Part shown: positions 35,048 through 43,885 of the stretch, in pieces
Layout: every line of letters begins with the position of its first letter
Numbering within the stretch: the first letter of the stretch is position 1
NCBI GenBank assembly: GCA_001002285.1
Contig: LCLX01000002.1
Coordinates: forward strand, 124,001-188,000
DNA length: 64,000 bases
Reading direction: 5' to 3'
From: Microgenomates group bacterium GW2011_GWC1_46_15
GTDB taxonomy: Bacteria > Patescibacteria > Microgenomatia > UBA1400 > UBA12028
Notes under the pieces: model-generated
Databases searched by the model: none
Told to the model about the DNA's origin: nothing
Seen by the model: only the letters and a program-made list of their open reading frames with translations
Program-made: the position numbers and the translations under genes

Positions 35048-36235
35048 TTACACAAACTTTCCGGAAACGCGGATGTGCTTGAGTAATGCGGGATTTTCCA
35101 ACGCAATGCCGCACCCGCGCGCCACCGCCAAGTACGGTTCTGTCGCGGTCCATACCGGCATGTGCGACTCTTCCGCAAGCCGTTCTTCCAACCCGCGGAG
35201 CTGCGCACTCCCACCTGCTAACACAATCCCATGTTTAAGAATATCCGCAACCAACTCGGGCGGCGTTTCTTCTAATGTCTCCATCACGCCAGTAATAATT
35301 TGTTGAATCACGGGTGAAAGTGCCTCGCGCAGTTCCCCACTCTGTACTTTGACCGACCGCGGCAATCCAGACTCTACATCACGGCCACGTACCACATGTT
35401 GATACATTAATTTTTCTGCGGCTTTTTTTTCTGCTATCTGTTTTGCTTCAGACCGCTTGCGTTTCTCCAAAACTCCCTTCATTTTTTCTGCGTCACCCTG
35501 CTTTACACCACCATCCTCTTCGGCCTGACCTTGCTCGAACGGGTACGCGCTTCCAATCGCAATCTTTGTCTGCTCCGCGGTTGTCTCACCAATGATCACG
35601 CCATACCGCGTACGCACAAACGAGGCCACCGTTTCATCCAACGCGTCGCCCGCCATGTGTAAAGATTTGCTCAATACAATCCCGCCAAGCGAAATCACTG
35701 CAATCTCGGTTGTCCCACCGCCAATATCCACCACCATTCTTCCCTCTGGCTCAAGTACATTCAACCCTGCGCCAACCGCCGCAGCCATCGGCTCCTCAAT
35801 GAGCCAAGCCTGTCCCGCGCCGGAACCAACCGCCGCGGACTGCACCGCGCGCCGTTCTACTTCGGTAATACCGGATGGAATGCCAATCACAACTTTTGGT
35901 TTTGTTAAAAATGACAACGGATATGTATCGCAGATGCGGTGAATATACACATCCAGCATCGCCTCCGCCGCTTCAAGGTCCGCGATTACTCCGTTACGCA
36001 GGGGCCGGATCACTTCAATTGCGTGCGGCGCTTTGCCAATCATCCGTTTTGCCTCACTGCCAACCGCCAAAATATCCCGTGTTTTGCGGCTGCGCGCGAC
36101 AACCGACGGCTCCTGGAACAGGATCCCTCTGCCACGCACATACACCACGGTGTTTGCCGTGCCAAGATCAATGCCAATATCGGGTGGAATCAATGAAAAA
36201 AGTGACCGCGCGATCTCATGGACGTGTGTTTCCAT
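35048..36235 (-). CDS. mreB: rod shape-determining protein MreB with charged insertion
   Basis: 395 residues from ATG 36235. Bacterial actin that organises side-wall synthesis. ATP-site motifs: GIDLGTANTVVYV, VDIGGGTTEIAVI, LAGGSAQLRGLEE. Between GSAYP and VRGRDVESGLP there is an extra ~47-residue highly charged segment (residues ~233-279; KRKRSEAKQIAEKKAAEKL) absent from ordinary MreB (~347 aa). TATACT (36248-36243) ends 7 nt before the ATG; no ribosome site. Divergent with the Wzy-like gene. Confidence 0.95.
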   Translation of the reverse strand: METHVHEIARSLFSLIPPDIGIDLGTANTVVYVRGRGILFQEPSVVARSRKTRDILAVGSEAKRMIGKAPHAIEVIRPLRNGVIADLEAAEAMLDVYIHRICDTYPLSFLTKPKVVIGIPSGITEVERRAVQSAAVGSGAGQAWLIEEPMAAAVGAGLNVLEPEGRMVVDIGGGTTEIAVISLGGIVLSKSLHMAGDALDETVASFVRTRYGVIIGETTAEQTKIAIGSAYPFEQGQAEEDGGVKQGDAEKMKGVLEKRKRSEAKQIAEKKAAEKLMYQHVVRGRDVESGLPRSVKVQSGELREALSPVIQQIITGVMETLEETPPELVADILKHGIVLAGGSAQLRGLEERLAEESHMPVWTATEPYLAVARGCGIALENPALLKHIRVSGKFV

Positions 36236-36254
36236 ACTGTATAGTATAAACATT
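36236..36254. promoter_or_regulatory. 19-bp bidirectional promoter core between mreB and the Wzy-like gene
   Basis: The whole intergenic gap is 19 bp. TATACT on the minus strand (36248-36243) is 7 nt before the mreB ATG. On the plus strand TATAGT (36240-36245) is 9 nt, or TAGTAT (36242-36247) 7 nt, before the ATG at 36255. The near-palindrome TATAGTATA gives both strands a -10 box; both mRNAs would lack leaders and each -35 lies in the opposite gene. Confidence 0.6.
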
Positions 36255-38264
36255 ATGGACTTGCGGAAAACCACCATCTTTCTTTTTCATCTTCTCGTTA
36301 TCTTTATTCCTCTTTTCTTCTATGCAAAAACAGACGAACTGTTCGAGTTCAATAAAATCATGCTGACGTATGTGTTTGCCGTTGGCATTGTCGGGGTGTG
36401 GGTTGCGCGAATGATTATAGAAAAACGTGTGATATGGAAAAAAACACCATTCGATATTCCGCTTGCGGTATTTCTGATCTCACAAATCCTTTCAACGATG
36501 TTCTCTGTGCATATGCGAACGTCTTGGTTTGGGTACTACTCAAGATTTAACGGCGGATTGCTTTCCATTCTTACCTATATCTCGCTCTACTATGCGTTCA
36601 TCAACACATTCAAAAAAGAGGAGGTATTTGCGTTTCTCCGCACAGTATTATACGGCGGTCTTATGGTGTGTTTGTATGCAATTCCAGAACATTTTGGCCA
36701 CTCGCCGAGCTGTTTGTTTATTACAAACAAGTTTGACGTGCAGTGCTGGGTGCAAGACGTGCAGTCGCGCGTGTTCGCAACGTTCGGCCAACCAAATTGG
36801 CTTGCCGCATACCTTATTATGCTGATTCCACTCGCGTTTGGCTTTTTGATTGATGGATGGAAAAATTGGAGTCATAGACTTATATATAGTGCGCTCATTA
36901 TTGTGTTTTTTGCGACGTTGCTTTTTACCGCCTCACGATCGGGACTGCTCGCGCTCGCCATTGGTGTCATTTTGGGCGGCGTATTATTTTTCGCATGCAC
37001 TCTTTTTTCAAGATCCGCGCAAGGACTCATGCGCACCATGTGGAAACCACTTACACTCACAACCATCGTATGTGCCGTATTATTTTTTGTGTTTGGCAAA
37101 CCATTTGTTCCATCACTCGAAAAATTTTGGAAAACTATTACACCAGTAACAAACAATACGGCATCACAATCCGCTACTCCCGTCCAACAATCCGGAACAC
37201 AGCTTGAATCTGGTGGAACAGAGTCTGGTGTTATCCGTTCTATTGTATGGAAAGGCGCAATGCAAGTGTGGAAACGGTATCCCATATTTGGGTCAGGCGT
37301 AGAAACGTTTGCGTACAGTTACTATGCTGATCGCCCCATGGAACACAACTTGGTTTCTGAGTGGGATTTTTTGTATAACAAAGCACACAACGAGTTTTTG
37401 AACTATCTTGCGACAACCGGCGCGTTTGGATTTCTCAGTTATCTTTTGCTGATCGGGTGGGTATATGTGTGCGCTTTCCGATATATGTACGCTTCATCGT
37501 CTCCCCGTTCCACGCTTTTTACCGTGCTCATTCTTTCTGGTTTTACCGCGCTTCATGTCTCAAACTTTTTCGGCTTCTCTACCGTATTTGTAAGTATTTT
37601 GTTTTATCTCACACCAGCGTGGATTGTTATGCTTTTTTCCGAGGATGAGGGTTATCAAAAGAAAAGGCGCGAAGGACTTTCGTTGTATCAATGGATCGGA
37701 CTCATTTCGCTTCTCATTTTTGCAGGTTATCTGTGGAGATCGGTCTGGCGGTTGTGGCAAGCCGATATTGCATACAGCTTAGGAAAACAATATACCGCAG
37801 CACAAGCAGCAACCCCCGCGTTTCAATCACTCCAAAAAGCAATTGATCTTTCTCCAAACGAAGCGCTGTTCCATGATGAACTTTCTTCACTCACCGCAAC
37901 ATTGGCTGTGTCCGCATCAACACAAAAACAAGCATCGCTTTCTGCCCAACTTATGCAGCTTGCGCTCGCGGAATCAAATACAACGCTGAGTTTGAATGCA
38001 GTACATCTCAATTTTTACAAAACGCGCGCGCGTGTACTCATTACACTCTCGCAGCTAAACCCCAAATATTTGGATGAAGTAAAACTTGTGTTAGAAAAAG
38101 CGCATGAACTCGCGCCAACCGATCCCAAGCTCGTATTTAATCTTGCGGTCATTGCCGAGTCGCAGGGAGATAAAGCGAAAGCAAAACAGTTATATGAAAC
38201 GGCGATACAGATGAAACCGGATTATGGCTCAGCAAAAGATAGACTTAAGGGGTTGGAAAAGTAA
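36255..38264 (+). CDS. Wzy/O-antigen ligase-family membrane protein with TPR tail
   Basis: 669 residues from ATG 36255. About 12 membrane helices, with the Wzy_C type loop (SIVWKGAMQVWKRYPIFGSG; KAHNEFLNYLATTGAFGF) and a C-terminal TPR-like region after residue ~500 (ELAPTDPKLVFNLAVIAESQ; AKQLYETAIQMKPDYGSAK). Such proteins polymerise or ligate glycans at the outer face of the membrane. Predicted leaderless from the shared promoter. Its stop is 2 nt from the convergent gene's stop. Confidence 0.85.
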   Translation: MDLRKTTIFLFHLLVIFIPLFFYAKTDELFEFNKIMLTYVFAVGIVGVWVARMIIEKRVIWKKTPFDIPLAVFLISQILSTMFSVHMRTSWFGYYSRFNGGLLSILTYISLYYAFINTFKKEEVFAFLRTVLYGGLMVCLYAIPEHFGHSPSCLFITNKFDVQCWVQDVQSRVFATFGQPNWLAAYLIMLIPLAFGFLIDGWKNWSHRLIYSALIIVFFATLLFTASRSGLLALAIGVILGGVLFFACTLFSRSAQGLMRTMWKPLTLTTIVCAVLFFVFGKPFVPSLEKFWKTITPVTNNTASQSATPVQQSGTQLESGGTESGVIRSIVWKGAMQVWKRYPIFGSGVETFAYSYYADRPMEHNLVSEWDFLYNKAHNEFLNYLATTGAFGFLSYLLLIGWVYVCAFRYMYASSSPRSTLFTVLILSGFTALHVSNFFGFSTVFVSILFYLTPAWIVMLFSEDEGYQKKRREGLSLYQWIGLISLLIFAGYLWRSVWRLWQADIAYSLGKQYTAAQAATPAFQSLQKAIDLSPNEALFHDELSSLTATLAVSASTQKQASLSAQLMQLALAESNTTLSLNAVHLNFYKTRARVLITLSQLNPKYLDEVKLVLEKAHELAPTDPKLVFNLAVIAESQGDKAKAKQLYETAIQMKPDYGSAKDRLKGLEK

Positions 38265-38266
38265 GA

Positions 38267-38470
38267 TTACTGCAAAATTCTTCCCGCAAAATACCTTTGA
38301 AGTGTTTTGGGAATATTTCTTTTTCCGGTATTTTTTATATCATCTTTAATGAACTGGACAACATCCACAAGTTCCTCCCGAGACATCGAGCTAAGATGCT
38401 CATTGAGAACCGCTCTTTCTGTTTCCGTGAAATCGTGAAGTAATTCGATCTCTGCTTGAAAATCTAGCAT
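38267..38470 (-). CDS. small hypothetical protein, 67 aa
   Basis: Not recognised. Helical: DFQAEIELLHDFTETERAVL and SMSREELVDVVQFIKDDI, basic end. GGGGAA precedes the ATG at 38470 by about 4 nt. It diverges from def; the GGTACAATACC between them is a near-palindrome and could serve both. A longer upstream reading overlaps def and is unlikely. Confidence 0.55.
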   Translation of the reverse strand: MLDFQAEIELLHDFTETERAVLNEHLSSMSREELVDVVQFIKDDIKNTGKRNIPKTLQRYFAGRILQ

Positions 38471-38483
38471 ATTTTCCCCATGG

Positions 38484-38489
38484 TACAAT
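38484..38489 (+). promoter_or_regulatory. -10 box of leaderless def
   Basis: TACAAT with 6 nt (ACCACC) to the def ATG. It is the centre of GGTACAATACC, a near-palindrome shared with the divergent small gene. No ribosome site fits in the 6-nt gap. Confidence 0.55.
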
Positions 38490-38495
38490 ACCACC

Positions 38496-39110
38496 ATGCG
38501 AAAATCTATACTCTCTGTCCCCAATCCCATCCTCCGCGCAAAAAGCATTGCCGTTGATCCCAAAAAAGATGCTAGTCTCATTAAAAAATACAGTGCAGAC
38601 CTTGAAGAAACGCTTTCCAAAAAAAATAAACCCAAGGGTGTTGGACTTTCTATGCCTCAAATCGGCAAAAATGTGCGGATTTTTTCTACACTTCTCCCGC
38701 CATCTATTAACGTTGCAGATAGTGGCCGGCCGCCAAAAGACGACAGTGACGACGTAGAGGGAGAATCTGTACTTACCACATATCTCAACCCCGTTATTCT
38801 TGAAACATCAAAAGAATTTACGTTTGGTCCCAATCCAAAAGAACCGTTACTCGAGGGGTGTTTGTCTATTCCTTCGATCTATGGCCCAGTACCGCGGTAT
38901 ACTTGGGTGCGACTTTTTTATCTTACGCCAGATTTTAAAACCCAAGAAGGAATATTTCATGGCTTTTTTGGCCGTGTGATTCAACATGAATTTGACCACT
39001 TAGAAGGTATTTTATTTACCGACTACGTGCTCAAACACAAACTTCCGCTCTATGAAATGCATGGTAAAACAATGAAAGAAATCGATCCCAATATCGCAAA
39101 GTCGTTTTAA
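38496..39110 (+). CDS. def: peptide deformylase
   Basis: 204 residues. Removes formyl from nascent Met. Motif 1 GVGLSMPQIGKNVRIF (GxGLAAxQ variant), motif 2 EGCLSIP with the Cys ligand, motif 3 VIQHEFDHLEG. A longer insert (residues ~68-90, GRPPKDDSDDVEGE) is unusual. Followed 1 nt later by fmt, a logical pair. Confidence 0.95.
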   Translation: MRKSILSVPNPILRAKSIAVDPKKDASLIKKYSADLEETLSKKNKPKGVGLSMPQIGKNVRIFSTLLPPSINVADSGRPPKDDSDDVEGESVLTTYLNPVILETSKEFTFGPNPKEPLLEGCLSIPSIYGPVPRYTWVRLFYLTPDFKTQEGIFHGFFGRVIQHEFDHLEGILFTDYVLKHKLPLYEMHGKTMKEIDPNIAKSF

Positions 39111-39111
39111 T

Positions 39112-40032
39112 ATGGCAAACATTCTTCTTGCTGGAACGCCGCAGACCACAATTACTGTTGCACAAGCGTTGATGAACGCTGGACATATATTGGTTGGTGT
39201 TATCTGTCCGTTTCCAAAACAAATTGGACGAAAACAGATTGTTACGCCGTGCGAACTGGAAATTTGGGCAGTTCAACACCATACTCCGGTGTTTCATGTG
39301 GATCGTACGATTTTACAAAACAAAGCTTTGGAGTTACCACCCGCCGATATGCTGGTTGTCGCTGATTTTGGCTTCCTCATTCCCGCCTGGCTTCTTCATC
39401 ATCCATCACATGGTGCATTAAACCTTCACCCATCGCTGTTGCCACGGTGGCGCGGAGCAGTTCCCGTTCCGCTTACGATCTTAGCGGGCGATACAGAAAC
39501 CGGCATCACCATTATGAAGATGAATGAAAAGTTTGATGAAGGCGCGGTTGTTGCACAAAAACATGTTGAAGTACTGCCGGACGACACAACTCCGACTTTG
39601 CTCACTCGCGCGTTTGAGGTTGGTGCACAACTACTCATTGAGATTTTGCCGAAATACCTGACAGGCACACTGCAAGAAACTCCTCAACCAAAAGACTCGC
39701 TTACCCCGACCACCTTCCGGTTTACTCGAGAGGACGGATTTGTGCCACTAGAGATGCTTAAAACAGCAATAAACGGTAAAAAACTGGTCGGAACACTTCC
39801 CCTCCTTGAGAAATATCACATTCCACTCACGGTTGAAACACTCGAGCGCATGGTTCGCGCGCTCACCCCATGGCCAGGAGTATGGACTAAACTACCAGAC
39901 AGAAAACGGGTAAAGATTTTGGAAACGAGAATCGAGGGAAACCAGCTAAAGCTCAAAATGATCCAATTTGAGGGAAAAACCACGGAGCGCATAACCAACC
40001 ACCATTCCTTATGGAGTGGGCGGGGTTCCTGA
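39112..40032 (+). CDS. fmt: methionyl-tRNA formyltransferase
   Basis: 306 residues. Transfers formyl from 10-formyl-THF to Met-tRNAi. Hydrolase-like core ILLAGTPQTTITVAQAL, catalytic NLHPSLLPRWRGAVPVPLTIL, DTETGITIMKMNEKFDEGAVV; C-terminal domain from ~210. It starts 1 nt after the def stop. Its last 24 nt overlap the tail of the minus-strand gene at 40009. Confidence 0.95.
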   Translation: MANILLAGTPQTTITVAQALMNAGHILVGVICPFPKQIGRKQIVTPCELEIWAVQHHTPVFHVDRTILQNKALELPPADMLVVADFGFLIPAWLLHHPSHGALNLHPSLLPRWRGAVPVPLTILAGDTETGITIMKMNEKFDEGAVVAQKHVEVLPDDTTPTLLTRAFEVGAQLLIEILPKYLTGTLQETPQPKDSLTPTTFRFTREDGFVPLEMLKTAINGKKLVGTLPLLEKYHIPLTVETLERMVRALTPWPGVWTKLPDRKRVKILETRIEGNQLKLKMIQFEGKTTERITNHHSLWSGRGS

Positions 40033-41103
40033 TTGATTCCCTCGTGCAACGTATCGTCCAAGGCCTGTAACACGCGATAGAGCTGTTTCTGCAGTGTTTT
40101 GTACTTGTCCCAATTTTTGCAGAACCGCCAACAGAATGGAACTTACATCACGCATTTTCTCATCAACTTTGCTAAACCCCGTATCAACTTTTTTCGCCAG
40201 TTCAGCTTGATTTTGTGCGATGCCCCTAACTCCTTCTTCCACCCGATTGACTATTTCTTTCGTTCTCCGCAACTCTCCCTCTCTTGCCTGTGTATCACGC
40301 ATTGCCCTCATATCTCTCGCATGTATTGCCGCTAATGCCTCCGTTGTGAGTATTATTCCCATTCCTAGTAAAGAGAATACCGTAATGCCTGTTTCCGCCA
40401 GTAGTCTGATTCCAGAAAGGAGATGATGACTTAATTCTAAGTTTTCCATATCATTACTCTTTCTCCTTCTGTATGCCGTAAGTAGTAACGCAGTGACCAA
40501 TGTTATTGCCATTCTCCAACGGGCAAGCGCCGTGGCAACTCTCGCCTTTTCAGCCAAAGCTTCTGGTAGTTGAATTGTAAAAATGTTCGAAATACCCGCA
40601 AAATACTCTTTATATGTAGCTTTTGGCGCTTCATCATACTGGCCAAGATTTGCTAGTACACACGCGGCAACAACATCCGCCTCTGCCCGCCGATCTTCTT
40701 CCGAAAGAAGTACTTCATCTTGCCAAGAAATGTGCCCCCAAAGCCATGTATTCTCCCCGTATGGGGGGAAAAGCGAAAGACTCATCTCTGTTTGGACAGA
40801 TGACAGCGGAATTCCGGGAGGAATGGTCAATATCCATGGAGGAATTGATAACTCTGTTCCTTTAAACATCTGCAAAACATCATCGGGAAGTTCCACTTGT
40901 TGCTGACATCCCTCCGCAGAGTATGTAATGCGCGGTCTTCCATCTGGAGAACCATCCGAAGAAGGTTTTGCGATAAATCTTTGTAAGCTATCCGCCGAGG
41001 GAGTACATGCCACAGTGGCAACAGCTGTTGCTAAAGCTGCAGAAAGCAGGTGGCGTATGTGACGAAGTTTAGGTCTCGGGTTATTATCTGGTGTTTGTAC
41101 CAT
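40009..41103 (-). CDS. membrane-associated coiled-coil protein, possible lipoprotein
   Basis: 364 residues from ATG 41103 (weak AAAAGG 4 nt upstream; an in-frame TTG at 41121 is less likely). Residues ~18-33 (LLSAALATAVATVAC) look like a signal with a possible lipobox Cys. Two membrane helices follow (~205-225 and ~245-270; GITVFSLLGMGIILTT), then a long coiled coil (RRTKEIVNRVEEGVRGIAQN) and a proline-rich end. Function unknown. Overlaps the end of fmt by 24 nt. Confidence 0.62.
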   Translation of the reverse strand: MVQTPDNNPRPKLRHIRHLLSAALATAVATVACTPSADSLQRFIAKPSSDGSPDGRPRITYSAEGCQQQVELPDDVLQMFKGTELSIPPWILTIPPGIPLSSVQTEMSLSLFPPYGENTWLWGHISWQDEVLLSEEDRRAEADVVAACVLANLGQYDEAPKATYKEYFAGISNIFTIQLPEALAEKARVATALARWRMAITLVTALLLTAYRRRKSNDMENLELSHHLLSGIRLLAETGITVFSLLGMGIILTTEALAAIHARDMRAMRDTQAREGELRRTKEIVNRVEEGVRGIAQNQAELAKKVDTGFSKVDEKMRDVSSILLAVLQKLGQVQNTAETALSRVTGLGRYVARGNQSGTPPTP

Positions 41104-41198
41104 AAAGCCTTTTCGAATCAATAAGGCCTATAATTGTATCATAAAGGATCTTGAGAGTACATTATTGTTATCTTTAATCTCCTAAAAATTCTTAGCCA

Positions 41199-42101
41199 CT
41201 ATTCTTCATCAGGAAACAGTTCTTCCCCTTCTCCTTCGTCTTCGTGTGTATCCCCATTTTTTCCCTGATTTCGAAGAGTAAATTTTCCTTCAACTACCTC
41301 ACCACCAGCTACAGGGTGTTTTCCATGCCATGCTGAAGTTGCACCGTAACCAATCGCGCCAAAGAAACTTCCTATTCCTTCTCCTGTTTCATGTGCCATA
41401 TCATTAAATGTTCCCCCTAACAATGCTCCAAAGAACGCACCCGCACTTCTTCCCCATTTCGCACCGGCTTGAATAAATGCAGCATCATTGAGAATTCTGA
41501 TTTGGGCCGCTCGTCGAGCGTTTGCAAGTGCATTGGGAGTAGCAAGACCATCAGCTGTAATGTCTGCTGTCAAGATGATTATCCTCTCCGCTGCTTGACG
41601 AATCGGGTGTGGAACGGCCTTCCACGCTGCAGTTCCACGAATTTGAATCGCCGCCATGACTTCTCTTTGCGCCTGTTGAGCTAAATCAAGACCTCCCAAC
41701 AGCATAATAACTCGTTCAACTTCAACGTACCTGTTTAATAACATACGCGCCACAACTAAAGACTTTTCAAGTCCATCTGGTCCGTTAACATCCATTCCGC
41801 GTTCTTGAAAAAATTTTTGTAAATGACTGGCAAAATTAATAGGTTCAGTAAGCTGTGTTTCATTGACCGCAGCGGCAGCTATCTCTTTGAGAAGACTCAA
41901 CACCGCCGGAGCATCCTCTCTGTATTCAATAGGTGTCCCAGAGGGTGTAATAACTTTTACTCTCTTTTCTCTTGTGGTTGGATCGACAAAAAATTCAACG
42001 CGTGTTCTTCCCAATTTTTCTACCGGGGCAACTGGGACAAGCGCGCTTTCCTTTTTATCATCTTTCCCCCTCAGTGTTTCTGTTGTGTTTGCGGGTGGCA
42101 T
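41199..42101 (-). CDS. hypothetical protein, 300 aa
   Basis: Not recognised. N-terminal charged part, a small beta segment (TRVEFFVDPTTREKRVKVIT), a helical middle (~70-210), then a glycine/alanine-rich amphipathic stretch (SAGAFFGALLGGTFND, GIGSFFGAIGYGATSA) and an acidic end (EGEGEELFPDEE). The GAFFGALLGG part resembles glycine-zipper membrane helices. AAAGGAGG lies 5 nt before the ATG. Same strand as 40009-41103, 95 nt upstream. Confidence 0.65.
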   Translation of the reverse strand: MPPANTTETLRGKDDKKESALVPVAPVEKLGRTRVEFFVDPTTREKRVKVITPSGTPIEYREDAPAVLSLLKEIAAAAVNETQLTEPINFASHLQKFFQERGMDVNGPDGLEKSLVVARMLLNRYVEVERVIMLLGGLDLAQQAQREVMAAIQIRGTAAWKAVPHPIRQAAERIIILTADITADGLATPNALANARRAAQIRILNDAAFIQAGAKWGRSAGAFFGALLGGTFNDMAHETGEGIGSFFGAIGYGATSAWHGKHPVAGGEVVEGKFTLRNQGKNGDTHEDEGEGEELFPDEE

Positions 42102-42226
42102 TTTTCCTCCTTTATGTTTAGTACACTATATTCGACGTGAATTATATGCCAACCTGTCAAATAATGCGATACTTGAAACAAATTTGAGGATTAGTGTGCT
42201 GTTTTCTTTATGGATGGAGAAAGAAA

Positions 42227-42433
42227 TTATTTTGCGGAAGTCTTTGTGGGAGTCTTTTTCGCATGTGCTATACGAATACACGTCGTGCAAAGAAGAACAC
42301 GGATTTTCACCCCATTCACCATCATGTGTGCATGATGTAGGTTTGGTTTGCGCATGTGCGCGTGGCGGTTCTTGGCATGAGATACCAAATGGCCAAAATC
42401 AGCTGTTTTATGGCAGGTGTAGCAGGTGTTCAT
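42227..42433 (-). CDS. rpmB: 50S ribosomal protein bL28, zinc-binding form
   Basis: 68 residues. The C+ form of bL28: CYTCHK and CTTCIR supply two CxxC pairs; FGHLVSHAKNRHAHMRKPNL matches the core (GxxxSHxxxxxxRxxxPNL) and VNGVKIRVLLC the end. TACAAT (42447-42442) ends 8 nt before the ATG; the C-terminus is basic (KKTPTKTSAK). Divergent from the M50 gene. Confidence 0.88.
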   Translation of the reverse strand: MNTCYTCHKTADFGHLVSHAKNRHAHMRKPNLHHAHMMVNGVKIRVLLCTTCIRIAHAKKTPTKTSAK

Positions 42434-42491
42434 AGAGGGGAATTGTATCAGATCAATCCAGACATGAAAAGAGGCATGCTAGAATGCGTAC

Positions 42492-43109
42492 ATGCTTCCC
42501 ACCATCCTCTCCGACCCCCTCTTCTTCCTGTTTACCGCCGTTGCGCTGGTCGTTGCTATTACCATGCATGAGTTCGCACACGCCTGGATGGCTGATCGGC
42601 TCGGTGATCCCACTCCTCGAGTACAGGGCCGCCTCACCCTCAACCCCCTCCGCCACCTGGATCCCCTAGGAACGCTCATGCTGCTGGTTACCCGCTTTGG
42701 CTGGGGAAAACCGGTTGAGTTTGACCCATACAACCTCAAACACCCCCGCAGGGATTCGGCAACCATCGCGCTGGCAGGTCCCGCAAGCAACTTGGTAACC
42801 GCCGGCGCACTTTCGCTCCTCCTCCACATCGTAACTTTGCCCGCAATCCTCGAGTTTTTCTTTACTACGCTTATTCTGTTTAGCGTGACGCTGGCAATTT
42901 TTAATCTGATTCCTATTCACCCGCTTGACGGCGGGAAAATCGCTGTTGGTTTTCTGCCAAAAAACATTGCGTACGAGTGGGATATGACCATGCATAAATA
43001 TGGCGTGTTTATTCTGATTTTCATGCTTCTGCCGTTTGGGAACAGTCAGTCGCCAATCAGCTATCTTCTTCTACCAGTTGTGGATGGGATACTCAAGCTT
43101 TTGCTATAG
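42492..43109 (+). CDS. M50 zinc metalloprotease (site-2 protease family)
   Basis: 205 residues, five or six membrane helices. ITMHEFAHAWMADRLGDPTP carries the HExxH; LTLNPLRHLDPLGTL (NPxxH...P) and IPIHPLDGGKIAVG complete the site. No PDZ domain, so it is the short class distinct from rseP at 17262. Natural substrates unknown. TAGAAT (42480-42485) ends 6 nt before the ATG. Confidence 0.92.
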   Translation: MLPTILSDPLFFLFTAVALVVAITMHEFAHAWMADRLGDPTPRVQGRLTLNPLRHLDPLGTLMLLVTRFGWGKPVEFDPYNLKHPRRDSATIALAGPASNLVTAGALSLLLHIVTLPAILEFFFTTLILFSVTLAIFNLIPIHPLDGGKIAVGFLPKNIAYEWDMTMHKYGVFILIFMLLPFGNSQSPISYLLLPVVDGILKLLL

Positions 43110-43136
43110 TGTATGGGCGTGATATAATTCCCTCCT

Positions 43137-43367
43137 ATGTTAGAAATGATGGCTCCATCAACCAAAGAAGTGGTTTGGCGCACAATCCACATGGAGGGTT
43201 TACCAAATGGCGTGACGGTGTTTTCAGATGGACAAGGAAATGTTTGTGTCACTTTTAATACATATCCTTCTGGAGAGGGGCATCGTCTCAATTTCTCTCA
43301 ACGGGAAGCAACGGTTGCAAATATTAATGCCCAATTAAAGGCTTTTAACATTCGGCCGCATATATAA
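43137..43367 (+). CDS. small hypothetical protein, 76 aa
   Basis: Not recognised. A beta-rich start (VVWRTIHMEGLPNGVTVFSD) and a helical end. TATAAT (43123-43128) is followed by 8 nt containing CCTCC, so it is probably leaderless or near so. It is 28 nt after the M50 gene. Confidence 0.55.
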   Translation: MLEMMAPSTKEVVWRTIHMEGLPNGVTVFSDGQGNVCVTFNTYPSGEGHRLNFSQREATVANINAQLKAFNIRPHI

Positions 43368-43370
43368 CGT

Positions 43371-43688
43371 GTGTATACTGTAGACGTGCCAATCACTACG
43401 CTTCTTTTTGATCTTGCCCACGTTCTTCTTTTCCCAAAAGATAAAACGTACACGGAAAAGTTGAGTACACTCCATAAAACAGTAAAACATACTTCGTCAT
43501 ATCGTTTCTCCGATTTTTTCGAGTTTAATACAGGACTCAATAAAAAAGACCCGTAATCTTATCTTGTTATTGTGAAAAATCTTAATCTACCACCACAGGA
43601 AATTTTTTTCACCGACGACACACAAACCAATGTTGACGCAGCAAACACCGCTGGACTGCATGCAGTGCTGTACGAAAACAACATATAA
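43371..43688 (+). pseudogene. decayed HAD-superfamily hydrolase
   Basis: The N-terminal piece (43371-43556) has ITTLLFDLAHVLLF, the HAD motif I site with its first Asp. After TAA at 43554-43556 the same frame continues SYLVIVKNLNLPPQEIFFTDD (in short overlapping parts: KNLNLPPQEIFFTDD, then VDAANTAGLHAVLY), which is HAD motif III/IV. KKDP-stop-SYLVIVKNL aligns with the KPDPexYxxil of HADs, so the central motif-II region is deleted and a stop has replaced an acidic codon. Frames match (43371 and 43572 differ by 201). Confidence 0.6.
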
Positions 43689-43741
43689 CTTATGCAAGAA
43701 ATCATCCGTTGTATTGCGTAGTGTTGCAATACGCCGCTATT

Positions 43742-43771
43742 TTACCCCTTGAGTGCTTTGCAGAACTCCAT
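43742..43771 (-). pseudogene. remnant of a tatA 3' end
   Basis: The 26-bp stretch 43743-43768 matches 44814-44839 (3' end of the intact tatA) at 24 of 26 positions and in the same orientation. It encodes EFCKALKG-stop against REFRKALKG-stop. It marks the other side of the toxin module, so the module may have been inserted into or moved with a tatA copy. Confidence 0.45.
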
Positions 43772-43885
43772 AATGAATCGGCTTGTCCAGATTCAAACAT
43801 TGTCTACCTGCCCATCAAAATTTTCCTCGAGAAAAAACACAATTTCTCTCTCGATTTTTGGTGGAGGAAATGATACTATATCGCT

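Noticed and set aside
36033..36254. Longer N-terminus for the Wzy-like gene
   Set aside because: Would lie antisense within mreB; the ATG at 36255 begins the first membrane helix and follows the promoter.
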